Shown here: positions 28,570 to 38,221 of the stretch, piece after piece
Numbering within the stretch: the stretch's first letter is position 1
Layout: each line of letters begins with the position of its first letter
DNA from: Nostoc sp. S4
GTDB taxonomy: Bacteria; Cyanobacteriota; Cyanobacteriia; Cyanobacteriales; Nostocaceae
Direction of reading: 5' to 3'
NCBI GenBank assembly: GCA_029379225.1
Contig: JAQYWR010000006.1
Span: 62,001-126,000 of the forward strand
Length of the DNA stretch: 64,000 nt
Notes under the pieces: generated by a model
Told to the model about the DNA's origin: nothing
What the model saw: only the letters and a program-made list of their open reading frames with translations
Databases searched by the model: none
Made by a program: the position numbers and the translations under genes

Positions 28570-28717
28570 GCCACTTTCCTTGCCGTCTATCTCCAGGATA
28601 GGAAACTCAGCCCGATTTGGACATAATCTATAGGAAATCAACCGTCGCCCATTTTTGGTAAAAACTACTATAATTAATGAACAAGATAAAAATTGCAATT
28701 TAGAGTAACCCCTAACT

Positions 28718-29692
28718 GTGTTTACGACTGCAATAGCTCAACGAGAAAAAACCCAACCGGGCGAACTACCATTAGATTTGTTTACCGCCATTGAGAGTCT
28801 AAAAAAAGAACTTAACGCGGTGATTCTGGCACATTACTATCAAGAGCCAGATATTCAAGATATTGCAGACTTTATTGGCGATTCATTACAACTAGCGAAA
28901 GCAGCCCAAAAGACCAGTGCAGATGCGATCGTCTTTGCTGGTGTTCACTTCATGGCAGAAACAGCAAAAATACTTAATCCCGATAAATTAGTACTTTTAC
29001 CAGATTTGAATGCTGGTTGCTCTTTAGCAGATAGTTGTCCGCCAGAGGAATTTGCAGCTTTTAAAGCAGCGCATCCAGACCATTTGGTGGTATCTTACAT
29101 CAACTGCTCTGCTGAGATTAAGGCAATGAGCGATATTATTTGCACTAGTTCCAATGCTGTCAAGATAGTAGAGCAAATACCCAAAGAGCAACCGATTATT
29201 TTTGCTCCGGATCGCAATTTGGGGCGCTACGTCATGGAACAGACTGGGCGAGATTTGCTGCTGTGGCAAGGTAGCTGTGTTGTCCATGAAACCTTTTCCG
29301 AAAAGAAAATTGTCGAGTTAAAAATTGTCCACCCACAAGCAGAGGCGATCGCCCACCCAGAATGTGAAACTAGTGTGTTGCGCCACGCCAGCTTTATTGG
29401 TTCCACAGCAGCTTTACTCAAACATTGTCAAAACAGCAATGCCAAAGAATTTATCGTTGCAACGGAGCCTGGGATTATTCACCAAATGCAAAAACTAGCT
29501 CCCCAAAAGCGCTTCATTCCCGCTCCACCGATGAATAACTGTGCTTGCAACGAATGTCCATTTATGCGGTTAAACACCCTAGAAAAACTCTATTGGGCAA
29601 TGAAAAATCGCACTCCTGAAATCACTATGTCAGAAGATATTCGCCTTGCTGCACTGCGACCAATGCAACGAATGCTGGAGATGAGTGTGTAA
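28718..29692 (+). CDS. nadA: Quinolinate synthase
   Basis: 324 residues from a GTG start at 28718. NadA condenses iminoaspartate with DHAP to quinolinate for NAD synthesis. The three [4Fe-4S] ligands are visible in [14 protein letters not shown] and the late [11 protein letters not shown]. Substrate-binding motifs include LAHYYQ-type [15 protein letters not shown] and VHFMAET. The length is that of the cyanobacterial form. nadB/nadC are not adjacent. Confidence 0.95.
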   Translation: MFTTAIAQREKTQPGELPLDLFTAIESLKKELNAVILAHYYQEPDIQDIADFIGDSLQLAKAAQKTSADAIVFAGVHFMAETAKILNPDKLVLLPDLNAGCSLADSCPPEEFAAFKAAHPDHLVVSYINCSAEIKAMSDIICTSSNAVKIVEQIPKEQPIIFAPDRNLGRYVMEQTGRDLLLWQGSCVVHETFSEKKIVELKIVHPQAEAIAHPECETSVLRHASFIGSTAALLKHCQNSNAKEFIVATEPGIIHQMQKLAPQKRFIPAPPMNNCACNECPFMRLNTLEKLYWAMKNRTPEITMSEDIRLAALRPMQRMLEMSV

Positions 29693-29716
29693 TTAGAACA
29701 AATTTATCCAACTTGT

Positions 29717-29741
29717 AAAGACGCAAGAAAGTTGCGTCTTT
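29717..29741 (+). terminator. nadA terminator
   Basis: 10-bp arms AAAGACGCAA / TTGCGTCTTT around GAAAG, 25 nt after the nadA stop. The right arm ends in TTT. Intrinsic terminator by shape. Confidence 0.75.
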
Positions 29742-29812
29742 ACCAATTTATTCTTTCTAACCACTTGAACTTTCTAAAATAAAATGCTACTATCTTAAAT
29801 TGTGAGACAAAT

Positions 29813-29898
29813 GGGTCGGTGTCCGAGTGGTTAATGGAGACGGACTGTAAATCCGTTGGCTAGCGCCTACGCTGGTTCAAATCCAGCCCGGCCCACCA
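29813..29898 (+). tRNA. tRNA-Tyr (GUA)
   Basis: Acceptor GGGTCGG pairs with CCGGCCC (one T-G wobble), followed by A and an encoded CCA. Anticodon loop CTGTAAA gives GTA. The long variable arm is typical of bacterial tyrosine tRNA. Confidence 0.96.
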
Positions 29899-29978
29899 CT
29901 TACGAAGCAAAAAGTTATAATGACTGGGTAATAGAAAAACTGCCCAGCATTGTAACTAGAAAGCAGTAAGTATTTTTT

Positions 29979-30050
29979 GCCCGTGTGGCTCAGTGGTAGA
30001 GCACACCCTTGGTAAGGGTGAGGTCACGAGTTCAATCCTCGTCACGGGCT
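29979..30050 (+). tRNA. tRNA-Thr (GGU)
   Basis: Acceptor GCCCGTG pairs with CACGGGC. Anticodon loop TTGGTAA gives GGT. The 72-nt class I tRNA has no encoded CCA. It sits 80 bp after tRNA-Tyr, an arrangement common in cyanobacteria. Confidence 0.96.
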
Positions 30051-30620
30051 TTATGTTTGAAATTTGAAGTTGCTGACTAATGACTGTTGACTGTGAACAG
30101 TAGAATGTTTTTTATTTCTCAATCCTTAATATTAAGCCCCATAGGTCAGGGGTGTTTAGTTTTATCTAATTGTTTGAAACAATAAAATTTCATCAACACA
30201 GACAATGTAGAGCTATACAATGCGTAGATAAGCTGAGGATATTTTGAACACCTCAATCTTATTGAAGAATTAAGAAATCAGAATTCAGTAATAAAGCTGG
30301 AAATAGTCTGCCCAAGGGTGAGAATTAATCAGTGGATCTGTCTGACCACCACTTATAAGCACTACCAAATCGGAGATTTATTAGGAGTCTTAAATCCCTC
30401 AATTCATCCGCCAGCGGTACACAATTTGTACTCAATTGTGACTCGTGATGCCAATATTGCTGTTTCTCTAATCTTTCAGATAACACCCAGAAATCTGTCA
30501 TCCTAATTTTGGATGAATTAGCGGTTGAATGATTTTCAACCTTTGATTAACTCAAAGATAGAGCAACAGATTCGTCTAATTCGATACAATTTATAAGCAG
30601 AGAGAGCCAAGGAGAACAAG
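30051..30620. other. Intergenic region upstream of gshA
   Basis: 570 bp without a supported gene. A 62-codon plus-strand frame (30318-30506) is not convincing. A short GACTGTTGACTGTGAACAG repeat lies near 30080. The gshA promoter and leader presumably occupy the last 150 bp. Confidence 0.4.
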
Positions 30621-31760
30621 GTGGTCTTATTAAAAGGCTTTGAGATTGAAATGTACACTGGCACACCTCAGGGTGAAATCGTTGGTCTCTCCGATAAGAT
30701 TGTTGCGGCTTTGGATGGATTTGTTCGAGAGCCAGACAGCCGCAACGTGGAATATATAACTCAGCCATCAGCCAAGTACGAGAATTTATTATGTGCCCTA
30801 CTGCGTCCTCGACGGACATTGCGAAACTACCTCTATCAGTTGGGCAATTACACTCTGATACCGGGGAGTACACTGTCTTTGGGTGGAAGCGATCGCTTTA
30901 TGCGTTCCGATCCAACTAACCCATATCATGACTACATTGAGCAAACCTATGGTACGAAAGTAGTTACTGCTAGCGTACATATAAATATAGGCATTAGCGA
31001 CCCAGAAACATTAATGCGGGCATGTCGGGTGATTCGTTTAGAAGCACCTTTACTCTTAGCCCTAAGTGCCTCATCTCCCTTCTTAGATGGCAAAGCAACT
31101 GGCTATCACTCCACGCGTTGGGGTTTGTTTCCGCAAACCCCTAGCCATGTACCGTTATTTGCCAGCCACGCTCATCATATCCAGTGGGTGGAAAATCAAT
31201 TAGCTGCTGGCACAATGCAAAATGTGCGCCATTTATGGGTATCGGTGCGACCAAATGGCGACCGCCGTCCCTACGACCTGAATCGTCTAGAACTGCGAAT
31301 TTGTGATTTAGTCACAGATCCCATTGCTTTGCTAGCGATTACTGCCTTATTAGAAGCGCGTTTATTACAAATAATCGAAAATCCCAGCATTGACCCATTA
31401 ACCCAAAGTACCTTTTCTGCCGAAGAACTCATTACTTTGACTGCTGATAACGAAATTGCTGCTGCTACTACTAGTCTTGATGCTCAGCTAACCCATTGGC
31501 AAGATGGCACAAGCATCACAGCCAGAAATTGGATTACGGAAATTTACCAGGATATTTGGGCGATTGCTAAACAACAAGGCTTTAGCTGTTTTCTTTCACC
31601 TTTGCACAAAATCCTCCGCGAAGGTAATGAAGCTCAACAGTGGTTGCAGTTACATGCAGTCGGTGTTGATAGCCAACGCGTCATCACCCAAGCTATTACT
31701 GCCATTCAAGAACGGGAAATCGAACTCGAAAATAAATTGTGTTCATCTGTGCTGGCTTAG
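30621..31760 (+). CDS. gshA: Glutamate-cysteine ligase, cyanobacterial type
   Basis: 379 residues from a GTG start preceded by AAGGAG. The sequence matches the cyanobacterial GshA group: LLKGFEIEMYTGTPQGEIVG at the N-terminus, PDSRNVEYITQPS, and VHINIGISDPE. The enzyme joins glutamate and cysteine, the first and limiting step of glutathione synthesis. gshB is not adjacent. The length is standard for the family. Confidence 0.93.
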   Translation: MVLLKGFEIEMYTGTPQGEIVGLSDKIVAALDGFVREPDSRNVEYITQPSAKYENLLCALLRPRRTLRNYLYQLGNYTLIPGSTLSLGGSDRFMRSDPTNPYHDYIEQTYGTKVVTASVHINIGISDPETLMRACRVIRLEAPLLLALSASSPFLDGKATGYHSTRWGLFPQTPSHVPLFASHAHHIQWVENQLAAGTMQNVRHLWVSVRPNGDRRPYDLNRLELRICDLVTDPIALLAITALLEARLLQIIENPSIDPLTQSTFSAEELITLTADNEIAAATTSLDAQLTHWQDGTSITARNWITEIYQDIWAIAKQQGFSCFLSPLHKILREGNEAQQWLQLHAVGVDSQRVITQAITAIQEREIELENKLCSSVLA

Positions 31761-32121
31761 CCTAAGAAGCTACAGCTTAAAGGGATAAAGAAGGGGGTGT
31801 GGGGAGATTATAAAAAGCCTCCTACACTCTCTATTTGGCTTATGCCTAATTGTCTTCAAACAAAAGGTAGATTTTTGTGCAGACAATACTCAGTTTAAAA
31901 TACACAACTAACCACCTCATCTATATAAAACTTAATATTTCCTGATTTTCGCCTAATATGGTCTCAGACAATGTTCTGAGATGATTTGGGCTTCGTTTTA
32001 AATATCTAATCGATGGTGAATGCTTGATTATTATTAACAAAACCTATGAATAGCTTCTATCTTTTGGTAGATTTAACACGAGATATAGATTATTTTATAC
32101 AATACGTAAATTATACGGACA
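31761..32121. other. Intergenic region
   Basis: 361 bp, AT-rich. A G-rich GGGGGTGTGGGGAG stretch (about 31793-31806) is a single STRR-like unit. No gene or RNA recognised. Confidence 0.4.
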
Positions 32122-32583
32122 ATGCCTCAGGTAGTTTTAGTAAACCCGCAAATTCCTCCTAATACAGGTAACATTGCTCGTACTTGTGCAGCTACGGATA
32201 CAGAGTTGCATTTAGTGGGGCCTTTAGGGTTTGAAATTAGCGATCGCTACCTCAAAAGAGCTGGCTTAGATTACTGGCCTTATGTCAAGCTGCACTATCA
32301 CGAATCGTTAGAAGCCTTTAAAAACGTACATCATGAGCGCGGAGGCAGATGGTTAGGTTATAGTGTCGCCGGAAATATTAATTATGTCAGCTTTCAGTTT
32401 CAAGCCGATGATTGGTTGGTATTTGGTAGTGAAACCACTGGCTTACCACCAACGGTTCTGTCACATTGTGATGCTACTCTGTATATTCCGATGAGCCAAC
32501 CTGGGGTTCGGAGCTTGAATCTGTCAGTGAGTGTGGCAATCGGTTTGTTTGAAACCCGTCGTCAGTTAGGCTATTTACAATAG
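32122..32583 (+). CDS. trmL: tRNA (cytidine/uridine-34-2'-O)-methyltransferase
   Basis: 153 residues, SPOUT superfamily. The N-terminus has IPPNTGNIARTCAA. The C-terminal knot region VFGSETTGLPP, then YIPMSQPGVRSLNLSVSVAI, binds SAM. TrmL methylates the wobble ribose of leucine tRNAs. The length is that of the minimal catalytic family without an extra RNA-binding domain. Confidence 0.93.
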   Translation: MPQVVLVNPQIPPNTGNIARTCAATDTELHLVGPLGFEISDRYLKRAGLDYWPYVKLHYHESLEAFKNVHHERGGRWLGYSVAGNINYVSFQFQADDWLVFGSETTGLPPTVLSHCDATLYIPMSQPGVRSLNLSVSVAIGLFETRRQLGYLQ

Positions 32584-33379
32584 TTGTTTACCTAAATTAT
32601 TATAAGTAGATATACTTGAGTTTTTTGCAAGACCAATCAGATGATTGATTTGGGACAGCAGAAATTTCTTAGTTACGAGAGAAATAATGTTAAAAAATAC
32701 ACCTAAAAATGTATTTTTGAGCAAATTGTAGTGGAAGATACTTACAAGAGGGACCAGGTTATTATAAGAAATTTGTATATTAAATTCGGGATAATGCCAA
32801 ATTTGAATGATAGATTTTGATGAATTTGCAGCATTAAATATTGGGTAGCAAAAGCGTTAAAACTCATTCATTTAGCGCATTTGAGCTATTTTGACTTGGA
32901 TGACCCTCAGATTGCGCCCCGAAAGTAGCCGATAGTTAATACGGTTGTTTTTTAGGGAATAATCAACGTAAAGTCTCGTGTTGGGAAGACGGATTGTGTA
33001 GAAATTTCTTGAAGATATCTACAGTAGGGGGCATCGCTTTTCCAGAAGTCGCAGCAATTTAATTCTCGGTAGCGACTATGGACTTGACAAACTATTTGCC
33101 ATCACCGCGATTGACGCAAGACAGGCGCGGATAACAGCAAAAAGTAAAACGTCCTAAATGGTGAGTGTGAGGAGTGGTTAAGACAAGTAAACATCGCAAG
33201 TTTTAAGTTTTGTTAAAACATGTGAACTTGTCTAAATCAGAGAAGCAGGTTAATCTTGCGTAAGCATCTCTGGTGAATGCGATCTCGATCTATCGTTGGT
33301 TGCGATCTAAACCATTGACTGGTATCCAACTGAAAAATCGAGGTTAGTTAAGCGCTAGCGATCGTTAAGGAGGTCGTCT
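32584..33379. other. 796-bp region including the leader of the LysM/M23 gene
   Basis: No protein gene supported. The last 380 bp probably include a long 5' leader, with several short complementary segments. A GTGTGAGGAGT element (33165-33175) is described separately. An AAGGAGG ribosome site precedes the TTG start at 33380. Confidence 0.5.
33165..33175 (+). promoter_or_regulatory. Putative Yfr1 sRNA target in the M23 gene leader
   Basis: GTGTGAGGAGT is the exact complement of ACUCCUCACAC, the invariant unpaired core of the cyanobacterial sRNA Yfr1. It lies about 205 nt upstream of the start codon of a cell-wall peptidase, and Yfr1 has been linked to cell-wall genes in Nostoc. The match is seen directly; regulation is inferred. 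Confidence 0.45.
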
Positions 33380-35662
33380 TTGAAACGAGCATTGAAAAAG
33401 AGAGTAAAAGCTGTGTTGAAAAATAACCCCAGCAGCGATGATGCCCCGGCAGAACAGCTAAATCAGATTAATCCAAAAGTTGACCGTCGGGTGCGGACAA
33501 AAGCCGCCATGATTGGCCTGGCAATCTCTATGGGAGCAACCAGTCTTTTGGTGACTCGACAAAGCGATCAAGCCCAAGCAGCAGTACCTGTAGGCAGCCA
33601 AAAGGCGACCTCAACTATTCCTGCTGTTCGTGACACTGAGGTGAAATTCGCCTCCACCAAGCTGGAGTCCCAAGCAATCTCATTACAGAGCGTGCCAGAA
33701 AATCCTGCGATCGTGGAACCAACAGCAGTTTCACAGTTGCCTGGGCTTGAGGCTAAATGGCAAGTTGCCACCAGTAGAACGTCTTTGCAAGTTCCTGCAT
33801 CACAAACCTTTTCCCAAGCCACACCAGTTGATAAAAATGTCACTGAGTCGAAGCCCCAGGTAGCAGAAGGATTGAACAATACCTTAGCTGAGACTAGTTT
33901 TCCAACAGTCAATAAGCTGTCTAATCCTAGTGCTGAAGGTGTTTATGGCAGTACAAATCTGTTGCCGTCTGTCGTACCACAAACGGTGGCAACATCTGGG
34001 ACAGCCAACAGTGAAATAAATGCACAACTTAAGGCGCAACAAGAGTTTGCACTCAATCGTTTACAAGAAAAATCAAACCGTTTAAGAAACAGTCTGGCAC
34101 AATTGCGCTCTGGGGAGAGCAAAAATTTATCAGAAACTGGTATTGGGAATACTGTAGTTGAGAAGACAGTATTAGCACAATTAGACACTTCTAGCGATGC
34201 CAGCAAAGCCAAGCTGATATCGAGGTTAAAACAGAAGACACAGAGCAATGGAGTGGTATCAGCTACACCAACAACATTGATTGCGTCCTCGACTAAAGCA
34301 GCCTACGAAGTCAAACCAGGAGATACGCTAGCTGCGATCGCCAGCAAATACAATACATCAGTATCAGAACTAGTTAAGGTAAATAACCTTAGTAATCCCA
34401 ATCAACTGCAAATCAGTCAAAAACTGATTATTCCAGTTGCTCAAATTCAGACAACTGTAGCAACAAAATCCAGTTTTGTAGAGTCCACTAATACTGCCAA
34501 AGCCACCTCTTCTGTGAGCATTGGTAGTGCTAACTCATATTTACCTAGTTCACCGCCAACTATTGCTGACAACAGTAGCGTTGCTGTCCCTATACCAGTA
34601 ACTGCGAACAATCAGATTCAAGTAAATAGTGCAACTGACTTACAAACAGCTCCCATTACTCCTAGAGCTTATGGCGTAGGTGGTGAAATTCCAGTACCAA
34701 AAGCTTTTACCGAAATCCAGCAACCTAAAAAACCGACAAATCGGGTAGCAAGGGTAAGCAATAACAACAATGACCGTTTGCAGAGCTTACAAGCAGAAAT
34801 CCAGAGGTTACAGCAGAAATATCGCGCTCAACAGTCTGGGAACCTAGCAGTGTCAGTCACAACTACTCAAAGCAATAGTGCTGCAACACTGACTCCTGTT
34901 TCTACCCCCAAAAATATCACTGTACCTAACTCGGTGTCTCAAGCGAATAACGTCGCCATTCCAATTGCGGTTCCAACACCTATTAGAGCTAACTATAGCG
35001 CTCAACTAATTAAACCTCAATTGCGTGCGACTCTACCCGCTGACGAACCAATAAACCCAGAGTTCTTACCCAATTTAGGAGCTGCTAGTCAGTGGACTCC
35101 TCCTCGCAATCCATCTGGCATCAAAGTTGCAACGCCTTCTAGAGGAGTAAGTGCCTCGAATTCCTTAGGAAAGACGCGGGGAACCACAGTTTCTCCACAG
35201 GCAATACCACCTTTAGCAGCAGTGGATCAATATCTGCCCAGAGCGATTGATGAAACTATTCCTCCTCCATCTACTTCAACCTTAGCTTATATCTGGCCGA
35301 CGAAGGGCACTCTCACTTCTGGCTTTGGTATGCGCTGGGGAAGACCGCACAAGGGAATTGATATTGCTAACTCTACTGGTACGCCAGTTACCGCTTCAGC
35401 TGAAGGTACGGTAGAAAAAGCTGGTTGGAACAGCGGTGGCTACGGTAATGTTGTCGATATTCGCCATCCGGATGGCAGCTTGACTCGCTATGCTCATAAC
35501 AGCAAGATTCTGGTGCAACCTGGTCAGCAGGTAAATCAGGGAGAAACAATTGCTCTAATGGGTAGCACTGGTCACAGTACTGGTCCACACAGCCACTTTG
35601 AAATTCATCCATCAGGCAAGGGTGCTGTTAACCCAATAGCTTTCCTACCAGCACGTCTGTAA
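33380..35662 (+). CDS. LysM + M23 (LytM) peptidoglycan hydrolase
   Basis: 760 residues from a TTG start with a strong AAGGAGG site. A membrane or signal segment (AAMIGLAISMGATSLLV) lies at about 35-55 after a basic stretch. A long low-complexity Ser/Thr/Pro linker follows, with LysM near residues 308-352 (VKPGDTLAAIASKYNTS) and a predicted coiled coil around 460-490. A C-terminal M23 domain from about 640 has the zinc ligands HKGIDI and HSHFEIH. It should cleave peptide cross-bridges, or act as an EnvC/NlpD-like activator, at the septum or cell surface. A terminator follows directly. Confidence 0.92.
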   Translation: MKRALKKRVKAVLKNNPSSDDAPAEQLNQINPKVDRRVRTKAAMIGLAISMGATSLLVTRQSDQAQAAVPVGSQKATSTIPAVRDTEVKFASTKLESQAISLQSVPENPAIVEPTAVSQLPGLEAKWQVATSRTSLQVPASQTFSQATPVDKNVTESKPQVAEGLNNTLAETSFPTVNKLSNPSAEGVYGSTNLLPSVVPQTVATSGTANSEINAQLKAQQEFALNRLQEKSNRLRNSLAQLRSGESKNLSETGIGNTVVEKTVLAQLDTSSDASKAKLISRLKQKTQSNGVVSATPTTLIASSTKAAYEVKPGDTLAAIASKYNTSVSELVKVNNLSNPNQLQISQKLIIPVAQIQTTVATKSSFVESTNTAKATSSVSIGSANSYLPSSPPTIADNSSVAVPIPVTANNQIQVNSATDLQTAPITPRAYGVGGEIPVPKAFTEIQQPKKPTNRVARVSNNNNDRLQSLQAEIQRLQQKYRAQQSGNLAVSVTTTQSNSAATLTPVSTPKNITVPNSVSQANNVAIPIAVPTPIRANYSAQLIKPQLRATLPADEPINPEFLPNLGAASQWTPPRNPSGIKVATPSRGVSASNSLGKTRGTTVSPQAIPPLAAVDQYLPRAIDETIPPPSTSTLAYIWPTKGTLTSGFGMRWGRPHKGIDIANSTGTPVTASAEGTVEKAGWNSGGYGNVVDIRHPDGSLTRYAHNSKILVQPGQQVNQGETIALMGSTGHSTGPHSHFEIHPSGKGAVNPIAFLPARL

Positions 35663-35701
35663 TTCTTAGCTATCTGTAGCTAAATTGTTGCCTTGTTATT
35701 T

Positions 35702-35730
35702 GAGGGAGTTTATCTCCCTCTTTTGCTTTT
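35702..35730 (+). terminator. Terminator of the M23 gene
   Basis: 7-bp GAGGGAG / CTCCCTC stem with a TTTAT loop, then TTTTGCTTTTT. Classical intrinsic terminator. Confidence 0.85.
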
Positions 35731-35990
35731 TATTTAAAAACTGCTTCAATAGAACATTAGTACTATCTGCTGTCTTAATCAATGTGAGTTCGATAGATTC
35801 TGAAGAACCACTCGCCAAACCTCTGCCCGTTTTGAGGAGAAGCTTAAAAACTCTATTCTTTCGTACCAAGTTGGAGATTTTTTGTCCCAACTTTATAAGG
35901 GTTAGGGTTAGGTTCCGTCAAAGTTTTTGTGCTAAATACTGGACTTTGGTACTCTTTTTTCAGCTAGTGTTACCGATGGGACAATAAAAT
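35731..35990. other. Convergent spacer
   Basis: Overlapping short frames on both strands (35685-35987 plus, 35696-35890 minus) look random. Nothing else seen before the monooxygenase stop. Confidence 0.4.
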
Positions 35991-37178
35991 TTAACTCGCT
36001 ATAGATGGCTTGTAACTATACACCCATTTGTGAAAATCATTATTGAGCGTCATTTGCCGCTCCTGTGTGTGGTTAGAAGATGTAAAGTCGTCGTAATAGC
36101 GCATCTCACCCTCAGCACTACGAGCTTGAATGAGTTTTGTGCGCTCAATACGGCACTGTTCGTAGCCATTTAGGGCTGCTTCAAGAGTAGCTGAGTCAGA
36201 AAAACACTCTGCCAGTTCGTAAGCATCTTCAAAAGTGGTATTAGCTCCTTGTCCCATAGCAGGTGCCATTGGATGTGCGGCATCACCTAAGAGAGTAACT
36301 CTGGCTTGGCTCCAATGGGTTAAAGGTGGGCGATCGCAAATCGGCCCTTCCCAAATTTGCTCGGCTGGTGTCGCTTCCACCACTGCTCGAAAGGATTTGT
36401 CCCAATCGGCTAATTCTTGGAGAATGCGAGATTTGACCTCATCAGCGTTTTGAGAAAGAGAGTAATCCGGCGAAAACTTACGACTAATCCAACTGGTATA
36501 GCCACCTCCCACATTGAGAATGTACATGAACTGTTTATTACCTTTGACGAAAACGAGTTGATAATCATTAAATAACTCGTGGCGATACTCGATTACGGCA
36601 CGCCAGCACATACTACCAATATAATTAGGCTGACCCTCGCCAAATAAAGTTTCTCTAATGACGGAGTTGACGCCATCAGCCCCAATTAGCAAATCTGCAT
36701 GTATTGGTTTTTGACCATCAAAATACACTTCCACACCGTTTTCATCTTGGTGAAAGCCGATGCAGCGATGATTCAGGTGAATAATCTCAGATGGCAACCT
36801 GGATGCCAAGACTTGCTGCAAACGATACCACCAAACAGTCAATAATGGCTGTCCGTATTGCTCTAAATATTTAGTTTGACTAGTGCGGATTGTTTCTCCC
36901 TGAATATTCTTTAAAACCGTGTGATTAACTTCGCATCCTGAGCTTTTGAGGGTTTCGACTATTCCCGGCGCGATCGCATCTAAGGCATTCAAGCCATTAG
37001 GAGCTAGTCCTAGTCCGGTTCCAGCCGGACGAAATTGTTGTGCCCTCTCATACACTTGAACGTCAATACCCTGGTTTTTGAGTGCGATGGCAGTAGCCAA
37101 ACCGCCTGGCCCAGCGCCGATAATGGCAACTTTCTTTACTATTGCTGGAGATAATTTCTCACTCAGATTTTTGTTCAT
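35991..37178 (-). CDS. FAD-dependent group A monooxygenase
   Basis: 395 residues. The FAD Rossmann motif is AIIGAGPGGLATAIAL, the second-site motif LLIGADGVNSVIR (DG type), and the third VTLLGDAAHPMAPAMGQG (GD type). This is the salicylate hydroxylase / zeaxanthin epoxidase / urate hydroxylase superfamily. It is divergent from a molybdenum hydroxylase operon, which would suit a pathway for aromatic or N-heterocyclic compounds, but the substrate cannot be read from sequence. No signal peptide. Confidence 0.88.
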   Translation of the reverse strand: MNKNLSEKLSPAIVKKVAIIGAGPGGLATAIALKNQGIDVQVYERAQQFRPAGTGLGLAPNGLNALDAIAPGIVETLKSSGCEVNHTVLKNIQGETIRTSQTKYLEQYGQPLLTVWWYRLQQVLASRLPSEIIHLNHRCIGFHQDENGVEVYFDGQKPIHADLLIGADGVNSVIRETLFGEGQPNYIGSMCWRAVIEYRHELFNDYQLVFVKGNKQFMYILNVGGGYTSWISRKFSPDYSLSQNADEVKSRILQELADWDKSFRAVVEATPAEQIWEGPICDRPPLTHWSQARVTLLGDAAHPMAPAMGQGANTTFEDAYELAECFSDSATLEAALNGYEQCRIERTKLIQARSAEGEMRYYDDFTSSNHTQERQMTLNNDFHKWVYSYKPSIAS

Positions 37179-37672
37179 ATGAAAGTTAAATAAAAATCAG
37201 AATTAGTAAATTTAAAATATTCTCACCAATAAATCCGCTAGTCCTGAAAGTTTACATTTGAGCCAAACTCATATTTGCTATTTTTACTCTGAGTATTTTT
37301 TCAGTCAATCTTCCTGAAGAATCAACTATGCATTAATATTTTAGTAGTTTGTCATCAGCCCTGCGGTTGCTACTGGTAACAAAAACTGCATCCTCTGAGG
37401 ACTTTTCTCCAATGCGTTGATTTTAGCAATAAATTCCCAAAATTCGACTTTTATTGTTCAAAACACCTTCTCTTAAGAATAAAGCTTGCTAAATAATTTT
37501 TCGCTCAAAAAATATTAAAAATCAAAGTTTGACTAAAATCGAAGTCAGCTGGCGTGTATATTAGTTGAAGTATTGTAAGTTTTCAGTCAGCTGATTACCG
37601 CGTCTGTGTGATTTTGAACTCAGCACAATTTTGCTGAAACTAATGATGTAATTATTAGCCTTTGCATAAAAC
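37179..37672. other. Divergent regulatory region
   Basis: 494 bp, AT-rich, between the monooxygenase and the pao-like operon. No gene; probably holds the promoters of both. No operator recognised with confidence. Confidence 0.4.
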
Positions 37673-38221
37673 ATGGAAAAGAATTCCTTAGCTGCAATCA
37701 CTTCAAACTCTCTTACTCAGGAATTCAAAATATTGAGTTCCCAGGAAGGAGAGTTATCATTGAATGTGAATAATCAGTGCTACTCACTCAAGCTAGAACC
37801 TCGTGTTACTTTACTAGATGCCCTACGGGAAAAGCTGGGTTTGATGGGTACTAAAAAAGCTTGCGATCGTGGTGAATGTGGCGCATGTACTGTATTAGTT
37901 AATAATCGGCGAATTAACTCCTGTATGACCTTGGCGGTAATGCACGTTGGGGCTGCAATTACTACTATTGAGGGATTAGTAGCAGATGACAAACTCCACC
38001 CTCTGCAAACAGCTTTTATCACTCATGATGCTTTTCAATGTGGATACTGTACATCGGGACAAATTGTATCTGCTGTAGGGATGATATTGGAAGAAACGCC
38101 AAAATCAGAAGCAGAAATTCGCGAAAAGATGAGTGGCAACCTTTGTCGCTGTGGAGCGTATCCTAATATTATTGCCGCGATTCAAGATGTCCTAGAGGAA
38201 AGGGAAGATGCAACCATTTAG
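37673..38221 (+). CDS. Aldehyde oxidoreductase 2Fe-2S subunit (PaoA-like)
   Basis: 182 residues. A plant-type [2Fe-2S] domain (CDRGECGACTVLV, then INSCM) is followed by the all-helical [2Fe-2S] domain (CGYCTSGQIVS and GNLCRCGAYPNI). This is the small subunit of a xanthine-oxidase-family enzyme. PaoA of E. coli carries a Tat signal; here the N-terminus (MEKNSLAAITSNSL) has none, so the enzyme is predicted cytoplasmic. The 3' end overlaps the FAD subunit by 14 bp. Confidence 0.92.
   Translation: MEKNSLAAITSNSLTQEFKILSSQEGELSLNVNNQCYSLKLEPRVTLLDALREKLGLMGTKKACDRGECGACTVLVNNRRINSCMTLAVMHVGAAITTIEGLVADDKLHPLQTAFITHDAFQCGYCTSGQIVSAVGMILEETPKSEAEIREKMSGNLCRCGAYPNIIAAIQDVLEEREDATI

Noticed and set aside
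33160-33200. The Yfr1 sRNA gene itself on the minus strand
   Set aside because: The minus strand reads ACTCCTCACAC, but the flanking stem-loops and the 3' terminator hairpin with T-tract of Yfr1 are missing, so a target site on the plus strand is the better reading.
33000-33379. Possible c-di-AMP (ydaO) riboswitch before the M23 gene
   Set aside because: These riboswitches often precede cell-wall hydrolases, and a GTTAATC...GTAAGC segment is suggestive. The GGGGAACC and GGGUGAA-type core motifs are not present.
35685-35987. Frames on both strands after the M23 terminator
   Set aside because: Mutually overlapping, no ribosome site, no family.
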